DNA from: Collinsella sp.
GTDB lineage: Bacteria > Actinomycetota > Coriobacteriia > Coriobacteriales > Coriobacteriaceae
DNA: 25,766 bases
NCBI GenBank assembly: GCA_019424905.1
Contig: JAHYYP010000018.1
Span: 1-25,766, forward strand
Direction of reading: 5' to 3'
Under the pieces are notes generated by a model. The model worked only from the letters and a program-made list of their open reading frames with translations. It did no database searches and was not told the origin of the DNA. Shown here piece by piece: positions 6,846 to 14,034 of this stretch. The position numbers and the translations under genes were made by a program. Position 1 is the first letter of the stretch; every line of letters begins with the position of its first letter.

Positions 6846-8471
6846 ATGGACGTCCGTACGGACGGCGATATTGCCGATAGCTTTTGGTGGCGGCGCACAA
6901 CGCTGACGCGCCGCACTCCTCTGTATGACGCCTGCGTATCGGCGGGGTTGCTGGTCGCGGCGACGATTACGGGCGCGCTGCTCGACCATCCGGGTCTCGC
7001 GCCGAGCATCATGATCGTCTATGTGTTCGCCGTTCAGCTGTGCGCATTCTTTACCTGGAGTCGCCTGTATTGCTTGCTGAGCTCGGCTGCCGCCGTGGCA
7101 CTCTACAACTTCTTGTTTGTCGACCCGCGCTACTCGCTGTCGCTTATCGACCGCGTCTATCCCGGCATGTTCTTCATCATGTTCGTGGTCTCGCTTGTGT
7201 CGAGCTCGATTGCGTTGGCCCTGCGCCGCGCCTTGGCACAGGCTGCCGCCAGCGACCGCCGCACGCATATGGTGCTCGAGACCAACCGCATGCTGCAGCG
7301 GTGCGCCGATCAGCAGCAGATTGTCCATGCCATGGCAACGCAGCTGGCGCGTCTTTCGGGCTGTCCGGTCGTGTGGTACAGCGCCGACGCCGAGGGCGAT
7401 GACCTGCTGCCGCGTGCGACATACACGGCCGTGGGCGATGCCGCGCCGGTGCATGAACTGGCGCCGCAGATGCCGCCGCGGCTCTCGGCGTCCGCCTATG
7501 TGGGAACGCCGCTCGATGCAACCTATGGCGGCTCGGCGTTTTATGGCATCTACCTGACGGTTCGCACGGGCGACGGCTTCGTCCGCTCGGGCGACCCCGC
7601 CTCGGTGGTGGGCGTGCTGGCTATCGTTGCCGAGCCCGACGTGCTGACGCATGAGGAGCGGACACTTGCCGATGCCATCGTGAGCGAAGGCGAGCTGGCG
7701 CTCGACCGCGCCCGCGCCATGGAGGCCCGCGAGGAAGCGGCGGTGCTCGCCAAAAACGAACAGCTGCGCGCCAACCTGCTGCGCTCCATCTCGCATGATC
7801 TGCGCACGCCGCTTACCAGTATTTCGGGTAATGCCGACGTGCTGCTCGATCAGGGCTCGACCGGCACCGCGGTGCTCGATGCCCAGACGCGCCGCGGCCT
7901 GCTTCTATCCATTCGCTCGGATGCGCTGTGGCTCAACGCCACCGTCGAGAATCTGCTCGCCATCACCAAGCTCGAGGGCGGCGGTATGCGCCTGTCGACC
8001 ACGCTCGAGCTCATGGACGATATCGTCGAGGAGGCACTGCGCCACGTAAATCCGGCCGTGCGCGAGCACGACCTTAAGGTGGTGGCGTGCGATGAGCCGG
8101 CGCTCGTTAACGTCGACGCGCGCCTGATGGTGCAGCTGGTGGTCAATCTGGTGAACAACGCCATCACCTATACGCCCGCGGGCTCGCATATCATGATTTC
8201 GATTAGCGTCGACGATGGACGCGTGGCGTGCTCGGTGGCCGATGATGGTCCGGGCATCGCACCCGAGGACCGTGAACGCATCTTTGAGTCGTTCTACACC
8301 GCCAACCACGGTCTTGCCGACAGCCATCGCAGCGTGGGTCTGGGTCTTTCGCTCTGCCGCTCCATTGCGTTGGCGCATGGCGGTAGCATAGAGGTTGCCG
8401 CGGCGGACCCGCACGGCTCAGTCTTTACGATTGAGCTTCCCGCCGCCGACGTTTCGTTTGATAAGGAGTAG
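6846..8471 (+). CDS. KdpD-like sensor histidine kinase lacking the N-terminal KdpD/USP sensor
   Basis: A 541-residue membrane histidine kinase that should phosphorylate the KdpE-like regulator encoded 4 bp downstream. About four membrane segments at residues 30-125 match the KdpD DUF4118 membrane domain, including LYNFLFVDPRYSL (86-98). A GAF-like region follows (about 145-290). The dimerisation/phospho-acceptor helix is SISHDLRTPLTS, with H317. The ATPase domain has the N-box NLVNNAITYTP (434-444), G1 box DDGPG (467-471) and G2 box VGLGLSLC (497-504). Canonical KdpD is about 895 residues; here the ~390-residue cytoplasmic N-terminal part (KdpD nucleotide-binding plus UspA domain) is absent, so signal sensing must use the membrane or GAF regions. 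The start ATG has a GGGGCGGGG stretch upstream. Confidence 0.85.
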   Translation: MDVRTDGDIADSFWWRRTTLTRRTPLYDACVSAGLLVAATITGALLDHPGLAPSIMIVYVFAVQLCAFFTWSRLYCLLSSAAAVALYNFLFVDPRYSLSLIDRVYPGMFFIMFVVSLVSSSIALALRRALAQAAASDRRTHMVLETNRMLQRCADQQQIVHAMATQLARLSGCPVVWYSADAEGDDLLPRATYTAVGDAAPVHELAPQMPPRLSASAYVGTPLDATYGGSAFYGIYLTVRTGDGFVRSGDPASVVGVLAIVAEPDVLTHEERTLADAIVSEGELALDRARAMEAREEAAVLAKNEQLRANLLRSISHDLRTPLTSISGNADVLLDQGSTGTAVLDAQTRRGLLLSIRSDALWLNATVENLLAITKLEGGGMRLSTTLELMDDIVEEALRHVNPAVREHDLKVVACDEPALVNVDARLMVQLVVNLVNNAITYTPAGSHIMISISVDDGRVACSVADDGPGIAPEDRERIFESFYTANHGLADSHRSVGLGLSLCRSIALAHGGSIEVAAADPHGSVFTIELPAADVSFDKE

Positions 8472-8475
8472 CGCT

Positions 8476-9189
8476 GTGCCGAACTCTGCCGTAAAACCGC
8501 TCATCTTGGTCGTTGAGGACGACCCCGCCGTTCGCAATCTTATTGTTGCCGCGCTCGAGGCGCACGGCTTGCGCCATATGGCTGTGGAGACCGCCCATGC
8601 CGCCATCGCCGCCGCCTCATCGCAGGCGCCGAGCATTGTGCTGCTCGATCTGGGCCTGCCCGATATGGACGGCGTCAAGGTGGTGGAGTCGGTGCGCGCA
8701 TGGTCAGGCATGCCGATTATCGTGGTCTCGGCGCGCAGCGAGGACGCGGACAAAATCCGCGCGCTCGATGCCGGTGCCGACGACTACCTGACCAAGCCGT
8801 TTTCGGTCGAGGAGCTGCTCGCGCGTATTCGCACGACGCTCAGGCGCCTTTCGTATGCGCAAGCGGGCGGTGTTGCCTCCGAGGGCTCGTTCGATACCGG
8901 TGAGCTGCATATCGATTTTGATGCCGGCATCGCCACGATGGATGGCGAGGAACTGCATCTGACGCCGATCGAGTATAAGCTTCTGTGCCTGCTGGCGCAC
9001 AACGCCGACAAGGTGCTGACGCACCAGTTTATCCTGCACGAGATTTGGGGTACGGCAACTAAGAGCGACCTGGCGAGCCTGCGTGTCTTTATGGGCACGT
9101 TGCGTAAGAAGATCGAGTCCGACCCCGCGCATCCACGCTATATCCAGACGCACGTGGGCATCGGCTATCGCCTGGTCACCCAAGGCTAG
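8476..9189 (+). CDS. kdpE: KdpE-like response regulator (OmpR/PhoB family)
   Basis: A 237-residue DNA-binding response regulator and the natural partner of the preceding kinase. The receiver domain is at about residues 8-122, with acidic pocket E14/D15/D16, phospho-acceptor D58 (LLDLGLPDMDG), the conserved S85 and K107 (TKPF). A winged-helix output domain covers about 140-235 (LTPIEYKLLCLLA, then VFMGTLRKKIE and HVGIGYRLV), which is especially KdpE-like. The GTG at 8476 is used: AAGGAG lies 7 bases upstream, and the kinase stop codon ends 4 bp before it, so the two genes are co-translated or nearly so. No kdpFABC genes are in the window, so the likely local targets are kup or the regulator's own operon; this is inference from position. 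Confidence 0.88.
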   Translation: MPNSAVKPLILVVEDDPAVRNLIVAALEAHGLRHMAVETAHAAIAAASSQAPSIVLLDLGLPDMDGVKVVESVRAWSGMPIIVVSARSEDADKIRALDAGADDYLTKPFSVEELLARIRTTLRRLSYAQAGGVASEGSFDTGELHIDFDAGIATMDGEELHLTPIEYKLLCLLAHNADKVLTHQFILHEIWGTATKSDLASLRVFMGTLRKKIESDPAHPRYIQTHVGIGYRLVTQG

Positions 9190-9213
9190 ATCGCCAACCA
9201 CCATCCCAATATG

Positions 9214-9287
9214 AGTTGCGGTGAAATACGGGCTAAATTTGCCTAATTCCAGGCAAAACAGTCCGTATTCCACCGCAACTTTGTTTA
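9214..9287. terminator. Long stem-loop, probable bidirectional terminator
   Basis: Arms 9214-9233 and 9261-9280 match at 18 of 20 positions (AGTTGCGGTG is perfect at the base). An inner stem TTTGCCT (9238-9244)/AGGCAAA (9251-9257) extends it. The plus strand continues TTGTTTATTT. It lies exactly between the convergent kdpE and rlmKL genes, and the right edge touches the rlmKL stop codon. It fits a shared terminator, though it is unusually long for one. Confidence 0.7.
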
Positions 9288-11852
9288 TTTGCCCTTGGGC
9301 TTGCTGGCGTAGAACTTCTTCTTTTTGGACTTGCCGGCAGGGGAGGGTTTGCCGTTGCCGCGCGGCCCTCGGTCTCCGGCCTGCGCGTGCGCGGGCACTG
9401 CCGCGCGAGGCTTGCGGGCCTCGGGGTTGCGCAGCTCCTCGGTTCGCTCGGCAATCTCCTCGGCGCTAAAGCCGACCTCGGCCATGGCGTCCTCGATGGG
9501 CAGGCGGCGCACGATATAGCAGTGGTGCACCTTCTGGTTGCGCGCGAAGTCCTCGGGAATGGTCTGCGTCGTAATGTCCTCCAGCACGACGCCCGCGCGC
9601 GCGAGCTTGCGCGTCTCGGGGCGGAAGCCACGCAGGTTGCAGCTAAAGATGGCGTGGCCGCCCTGTGCGAGCAGGCGCGATACGCCGGCCAAAAGCTCAA
9701 CATGGTCGCGCTGGACATCCCAGGTGCGGCGGCCCATCTTGGACGAGTTCGAGAACGTGGGCGGGTCGACAAAAATCAGGTCCCAGCGGTTGCGCGTCTG
9801 GCGCTGGTCGCGAATCCAGGCGAGCACGTCATCGCGCACAAAGTGATGCTGCGGGCCAACAAAGCCGTTCTGGCGCATGTTGCGCTCGGCCCAGTCCAGG
9901 TAGGTGTTGGAAAGGTCGACCGTCACGGTCTCCTCGACGCCGCCATCGGCCGCGTAGCAGGTGGCAGTGCCGGTGTAGGCAAACAGGTTGAGGAAGCGGC
10001 GTGCCTGTTTGGCGTGCTCGCGCACCAGGTTGCGGGTGACGCGGTGATCCAAGAAGATGCCCACATCCAGGTAGTCGTCAAAGTTGACGGCAAAGGTAAG
10101 GCCGCCCTCTTCGATGAGCGGCAGACGACGGCGCGCGATGTTGGCGCGCTCGCCCGATCCGCCCTTGCCGACGCCCTGCTTGCCGTACTGCGAGCCGCCG
10201 CGCGAGCGCATGCGGGCCTTGGCGTGCACGTGCTCGGCCGGAACGTCCAGGATACGCGGCGCGATGGCCAAGATGTCGAGCATGCGGGCCTGGGCCAGTG
10301 CGGGGTCGATGGTCTTAGGTGCGGCGTATTCGGCGATGACGAGCCAGCGGCCCGGCGTCTGCGGGCAGCCCTCGTACAGGTCGATGGCGGCGGAGTAGTC
10401 GGGCAGGTCGGCATCGTAGACGCGGTAGCAGCTCACGCCCTCGCGCTTTGCCCACTTGCGACGCAGACGGGCGTTCTTACGCAGGCGGTTGGCGAACTGC
10501 TCCGACTCGGGGATGAGCACGGGCAACGGCTTGCCGTCGCCCAGGTCGAGCGTGGCAGCGGGTTCGGACATGGCGGAAGCGGCGGCTTCATCGTTGACTT
10601 CGTTGGCATCCGTAACCTCGGCCTCGGCATCCGCGCTGGCCGCAGCCTCAAACGCTGCGGCGGCGTGGTCGAGCGAGGGCCAAACCTCAATAGCCGCCTC
10701 CTCGTTATTGGGCATGACAGCGATGGAGCGCGCGGGCTCGGCATGGAGCGCGCGGGCCATAAGGCCATCGCGGGTGAGCGCGGCGACCGGTGCCGAAGCG
10801 AGCTCGGGCGCACGGCGCAGCTCGCCGACCAGCGTCATGGCGTCGTGCATGAGTGAAAGCGGTGTCTCGGTCGTATCCGCGACCACGGCGGCACCGGCGA
10901 CGGCGCCCGCATGGTCCAGCACGGTGGCGGGCTTGGCGGCACAAAAGTCGACAAAACGCTTGTAGCCGGCGCACTTGACCATGCGCTCGGCAGTCTTGCG
11001 GGCGGCGGGGTCGATGTCTACAGCCACGATGCGTGCCTGGCGCTCGCGCGCTGCCGCTTCGCGCTCGCGCGCCTCGGCAAGCAGCTGCTCCCACAGGGCG
11101 GCGTCGTGCAGCTGCCAGCCCTCAAAGCCCCGGCGCTCGCGTGTGGCGCCCGGGGCGCGGTCGGTCAGAATGTTCACGGCTTCCAGCAACAGGCCGCCGC
11201 CGGCGCACGAGGCATCGATTATCGTGGGAAGGGCTTCATCCTCGTAATCGTCGGCCGTCAACTCGCGCTCGCACAGTGCGGTCCAGCCGACCTGCGCCAG
11301 CACCAGGGCGGCGTAGTCGGGGCGCAGCACGTGCGCGCCCTCGCCGGCGCGGGTCGCTGCGGGCGGCAGGCGTTTGAACAGCGGGTCGCCCGAAAGGTCC
11401 AGGCTGATGCTCGCGCGGCGCTGACGCAGCGAAAGCAGTAGGTGAACATCGGGGTCGGCGGCATCGACGTCGGCGCGACGGCCCGTGGTCTCGGCCAGAC
11501 GGTCGCACAGCGCGTCTTTGGCGCGCAGGGCCGAGAAGCGCGTGTTGCGCAGCTGCTCGGTCACGCCGCGGGCGGTGATGGCGATGGTGGCGCCGGGGCG
11601 GACGATGCTCTCCCAGGCGATGTCGTAAACGCTATCGTACAGCTCGTCGGCATCCTGCGCCTCAAAGCGCCCGAGTACCACGAACACACGGCTCGCCAGG
11701 CGCGACCACAGGCACGCGCGATAGCCTTCTTCGAGCTCGCCCTCAAACGTGGCGCGGCCCTTCAGCCGGCGAACATGCGAAAGCCCGAGGCGTTTAAGCT
11801 CATCGGCGAGTGCGGACTCAAAGCCCTCGGGGCAGCTTGCGTAAAATTCCAT
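9285..11852 (-). CDS. rlmKL: RlmKL-type bifunctional 23S rRNA guanine methyltransferase with a degenerate RlmL half
   Basis: 855 residues, against about 700 for E. coli RlmKL. In that enzyme the N-half (RlmL) makes m2G2445 and the C-half (RlmK) makes m7G2069 in 23S rRNA. Order here: THUMP-like RNA-binding region (about 1-170), RlmL methyltransferase (170-395), an Ala/Glu-rich linker (about 395-435), RlmK (about 450-790), and a basic Lys-rich tail (810-855). The RlmK motifs look intact: NLFAYTGTA (622-630), VDPPTF (695-700), and NRLRKN and YDADLP as in the family. The RlmL half is altered: the SAM motif DPMCGSGT is DASCAGGG (213-220), and the catalytic NPPYGER is replaced by ADTTETP (about 325-331). 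The RlmL activity is therefore probably lost. The ATG at 11852 follows GAGAGG. Divergent from the HAD gene. Confidence 0.88.
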   Translation of the reverse strand: MEFYASCPEGFESALADELKRLGLSHVRRLKGRATFEGELEEGYRACLWSRLASRVFVVLGRFEAQDADELYDSVYDIAWESIVRPGATIAITARGVTEQLRNTRFSALRAKDALCDRLAETTGRRADVDAADPDVHLLLSLRQRRASISLDLSGDPLFKRLPPAATRAGEGAHVLRPDYAALVLAQVGWTALCERELTADDYEDEALPTIIDASCAGGGLLLEAVNILTDRAPGATRERRGFEGWQLHDAALWEQLLAEAREREAAARERQARIVAVDIDPAARKTAERMVKCAGYKRFVDFCAAKPATVLDHAGAVAGAAVVADTTETPLSLMHDAMTLVGELRRAPELASAPVAALTRDGLMARALHAEPARSIAVMPNNEEAAIEVWPSLDHAAAAFEAAASADAEAEVTDANEVNDEAAASAMSEPAATLDLGDGKPLPVLIPESEQFANRLRKNARLRRKWAKREGVSCYRVYDADLPDYSAAIDLYEGCPQTPGRWLVIAEYAAPKTIDPALAQARMLDILAIAPRILDVPAEHVHAKARMRSRGGSQYGKQGVGKGGSGERANIARRRLPLIEEGGLTFAVNFDDYLDVGIFLDHRVTRNLVREHAKQARRFLNLFAYTGTATCYAADGGVEETVTVDLSNTYLDWAERNMRQNGFVGPQHHFVRDDVLAWIRDQRQTRNRWDLIFVDPPTFSNSSKMGRRTWDVQRDHVELLAGVSRLLAQGGHAIFSCNLRGFRPETRKLARAGVVLEDITTQTIPEDFARNQKVHHCYIVRRLPIEDAMAEVGFSAEEIAERTEELRNPEARKPRAAVPAHAQAGDRGPRGNGKPSPAGKSKKKKFYASKPKGK

Positions 11853-11879
11853 GGGTGACCTCTCTGGTTGCGTCGCTCC

Positions 11880-11885
11880 ATTATA
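11880..11885 (-). promoter_or_regulatory. Possible rlmKL -10 box
   Basis: A perfect TATAAT on the minus strand, 28 bp upstream of the rlmKL start codon. No good -35 box sits 16-18 bp further upstream. A plus-strand TATGAT overlaps it at 11884-11889 and could serve the divergent HAD gene, so the two start regions may compete. Confidence 0.35.
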
Positions 11886-11927
11886 TGATGGATGCTTCGT
11901 TTACTCTCGCCCCTGAAAGGAACCCAT

Positions 11928-12755
11928 ATGATTGATGCGTGCCCCGATTCCGCCGTGCTCTTTTTTGACGTGGACGGCACGCTGACGTCGTTCGATCCCG
12001 ACAACATGACCGACAAGGACTTTTCGGCGGTTCACCCCTCGCAGGCGGTCGTTGAGGCGTTTCATCGTCTGCGCGACGCGGGACACCAGGCATTTATCTG
12101 CACGGGTCGTCCCTTGTGGCTGATTGCCGATGGCCTGCGCGCGCTGAACCCGGCGGGTGTCGTTGCCATGGCGGGAGCGACGCTCGAGGTCGAGGGCCGC
12201 GTGGTGCATGAGGACTGCTTTGACGAGGACGTTATCGAGGAGCTTGCACGTCGTATGGCCGCGGCAGGGATTGAGGCCTTTTTCGAGACCAACGTGGCTA
12301 CTTTTGCCCTGGAACCCGCGGGTGTTGAGCAGTCGTCTCTGATTGGCACTTCTGTGGTGCACAGCACCGAGGAAATGCGCGTCGACGGCCGTCTGCGCGT
12401 GGGCAAGGTAGGCATCGTCGCGAGCGACCTGGCTCGCGTAGCCAACGATGATGGCTTTATCGATCGCGAGTTTGAGCTGTGCAACACCGGTGGTCAGAAT
12501 CGCGAGCTGAGCCCCAAGGGCATCGACAAGGGCGTGGGCGTGGCGCGAGCGCTGGAATACCTGGGTCGCACCGGCAACGCACGCACCTTTGGCTTCGGCG
12601 ATTCGGGTAACGACCTGGGCATGCTCGCTGCGGTCGAGACGGCTGTCGCCATGGGCAACGCCATGCCTGAGGTCAAGGCGGTCGCCGACTACGTGACCGA
12701 CGATGTCGCACACGACGGCACCGTCACAGCGATGCAGCATTTCGGCCTCATCTAA
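11928..12755 (+). CDS. HAD-superfamily hydrolase (Cof-type, subclass IIB)
   Basis: A 275-residue cytosolic phosphatase of the haloacid dehalogenase superfamily. Motif I is FFDVDGTLT, with nucleophile D14 and acid/base D16. The motif II region is FICTGRP (about 62-68). The motif III lysine lies in SPKGIDKGVG, and motif IV is GFGDSGNDLGML, the metal-binding acidic pair typical of Cof-type sugar-phosphate phosphatases. A cap domain sits between motifs II and III, as in subclass IIB, and the length fits. The ATG at 11928 follows GAAAGGA; an upstream in-frame ATG at 11892 has no ribosome-binding site and would extend into the divergent promoter region. The substrate cannot be inferred; family members dephosphorylate sugar phosphates, FMN or pyridoxal phosphate. 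Confidence 0.88.
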   Translation: MIDACPDSAVLFFDVDGTLTSFDPDNMTDKDFSAVHPSQAVVEAFHRLRDAGHQAFICTGRPLWLIADGLRALNPAGVVAMAGATLEVEGRVVHEDCFDEDVIEELARRMAAAGIEAFFETNVATFALEPAGVEQSSLIGTSVVHSTEEMRVDGRLRVGKVGIVASDLARVANDDGFIDREFELCNTGGQNRELSPKGIDKGVGVARALEYLGRTGNARTFGFGDSGNDLGMLAAVETAVAMGNAMPEVKAVADYVTDDVAHDGTVTAMQHFGLI

Positions 12756-12827
12756 TGAATCCCGCGTTCTGACGTTTGCTCAAACTGCGACTCTTTGCTT
12801 TTGCATGCTCAATCGATTTATCAATCC

Positions 12828-12843
12828 AAACACTGAGGTGTTT
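12828..12843. promoter_or_regulatory. AAACAC-N4-GTGTTT palindrome upstream of the aldolase gene
   Basis: A 6-bp perfect inverted repeat with a 4-nt centre, in the 193-bp AT-rich leader between the HAD gene and the aldolase gene. It could be an operator or a small hairpin that ends the HAD transcript. A TTGATA at 12884-12889 may be a -35 box, but no good -10 follows at the right distance. Confidence 0.25.
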
Positions 12844-12948
12844 ATACCGTTCGCCGAGAAGATAAAAAACCGCAGTTCACGCCTTGATAAACGTAGGTAA
12901 AGTGTTTAGCAGTTTATCGGCCGTATGCTAACGAAAGGAATCAGGCAG

Positions 12949-13653
12949 ATGGCAATCAAGGTGTTCGCTGACGGTGCAAACCTCGAAGGCATGCTCGACA
13001 TGTACGAGAACGGCAACGTTCAGGGTTTCACGACCAACCCGTCCCTTATGAAGAAGGGCGGCGTGATGGATTACCGCGCGTTTGCCAAAGAGGTCCTGGC
13101 TCACATCACCGATGTGTCCGTCTCGTTTGAGGTCTTTGCCGACGACGTCGAGACCATGGAGGTCGAGGCCCGCGAGATCGCTACCTGGGCCGAGAACGTC
13201 TACGTCAAAATTCCGTGCGTGACCACCAAGGGCGAGTCCACCGCCGAGCTGGTCCGCAAGCTTTCCGCCGACGGCATCAAGGTCAACGTCACTACCATCT
13301 TTACGCCTACGCAGGTCGATGAGATGGTCGAAGCCGTTGACGCCGAGACGCCGTCCATCATCTCGCTCTTTGCCGGCCGCATCGCCGACACCGGCGTCGA
13401 CCCCATTCCGTTTATGACGGAGTCGGTTAAGAAGGCCGCCGCCAAGCCCAACTGTGAGGTCCTGTGGGCGTCCACGCGCGAGCTCATCAACATTTACCAG
13501 GCCGAGGCCTGCGGTTGCCAGATCATTACGGTGCCCAACAGCATCCTGGCCAAGCGGAAGAACATCGGTCGCGACCCGTACGAGGTCTCGCTCGACACCG
13601 TGCGCGGCTTTGCCAAGGATATCGCCGCTTTGGGCTTCCATATCCTGCCGTAA
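12949..13653 (+). CDS. Transaldolase / fructose-6-phosphate aldolase family protein
   Basis: A 234-residue class I aldolase of the small transaldolase/FSA (TalC) family, acting in the cytosol on sugar phosphates of the pentose phosphate pathway or on dihydroxyacetone-type donors. Visible features: an early Asp (D8, FADGAN), the family motif GFTTNPSLM (26-34) with N30, the Schiff-base lysine K87 in VYVKIP, and late-barrel stretches ISLFAGRIADTG and EVLWASTRE. The length fits the short-form family (about 215-235), not the classical ~320-residue transaldolase. The ATG at 12949 is preceded by GAAAGGA at 9 bases; an earlier in-frame ATG at 12925 lies upstream of that site. Sequence alone does not settle transaldolase versus F6P aldolase; the wording of the barrel (SFEVFADD, TKGES) looks more transaldolase-like. 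Confidence 0.85.
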   Translation: MAIKVFADGANLEGMLDMYENGNVQGFTTNPSLMKKGGVMDYRAFAKEVLAHITDVSVSFEVFADDVETMEVEAREIATWAENVYVKIPCVTTKGESTAELVRKLSADGIKVNVTTIFTPTQVDEMVEAVDAETPSIISLFAGRIADTGVDPIPFMTESVKKAAAKPNCEVLWASTRELINIYQAEACGCQIITVPNSILAKRKNIGRDPYEVSLDTVRGFAKDIAALGFHILP

Positions 13654-13808
13654 CGCGAACACTGGCTACGCCGCGGGCTGTTCGCCCCGACCTTTCCTTT
13701 CCCTATCGCTCACGCGCTTCGCGAGGGTCGTGCTAGGCAAAGGAAAGGCCGGGGCTGCCGGCACGAGCTTGCCGGTAGGTTGGCGATAGGCTTCCATATC
13801 CTGCCGTG
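13634..13808. repeat. 19-bp direct repeat of the aldolase 3' end
   Basis: GGCTTCCATATCCTGCCGT occurs at about 13634-13652, the final codons of the aldolase gene, and again at about 13790-13808 in the non-coding gap, 156 bp later. The segment between carries the 17-bp-arm palindrome. The pattern fits a duplication made by insertion or slipped repair. Confidence 0.75.
13684..13755. repeat. Palindromic element with 17-bp arms
   Basis: Left arm 13684-13700 and right arm 13739-13755 pair at 16 of 17 positions (GCCCCG-x-CCTTTCCTTT). The loop of 38 bp contains a small CGCG-CTT-CGCG hairpin. It begins 31 bp after the aldolase stop and could act as its terminator, although no T-tract follows. Confidence 0.7.
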
Positions 13809-13831
13809 GACAAAGGTGCCCCTGCCTGCGC

Positions 13832-14003
13832 CGTGCAAAATTGAGAGTATTCAGCAAGGTAAAGGCTTTTACCAGTTGGGTGAAGCACGGAACAGCCCCC
13901 GTTCTGGCTCTAATGTCGCTAAAACGGGGGCTGTTTTTGGCGTTATTGTCTCTGTGGGGCGTTCGGAACGGCGGAAATTGCAGAATACTCGCGATTTTGC
14001 ACG
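13832..14003. repeat. Inverted repeat of 26-bp arms flanking a terminator
   Basis: Arms 13832-13857 and 13978-14003 match at about 23 of 26 positions (CGTGCAAAAT and AGTATTC are shared blocks). They enclose 120 bp that include the terminator at 13891-13938. The size of 172 bp and the terminal inverted repeats resemble a MITE, but no target-site duplication or transposase was seen. Confidence 0.65.
13891..13938 (+). terminator. Strong hairpin terminator
   Basis: AACAGCCCCCGTT (13891-13903) pairs perfectly with AACGGGGGCTGTT (13923-13935), and a run of T follows on the plus strand. It probably ends the aldolase transcript. The minus-strand copy has fewer T residues, so it may also partly end tex transcription. 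Confidence 0.8.
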
Positions 14004-14034
14004 TCGCGAGAGGGGGGACCCTTGCTTTTGCGGT

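Larger units (their letters stand above)
13654..14034. other. 381-bp non-coding gap with repeats and a terminator
   Basis: No supported gene lies here. The gap separates the plus-strand aldolase from the convergent tex. It holds a 17-bp-arm palindrome (13684-13755), a second copy of the last 19 bp of the aldolase gene (13790-13808), a 26-bp-arm inverted repeat (13832-14003) and, inside that, a terminator (13891-13938). The layering suggests one or more past insertions behind the aldolase gene. Confidence 0.75.

Noticed and set aside
5036..7012. 658-codon minus-strand frame across kup, the small gene and the kinase
   Set aside because: Antisense of three recognisable genes, rich in His/Arg/Gln as expected from reversed GC-rich codons.
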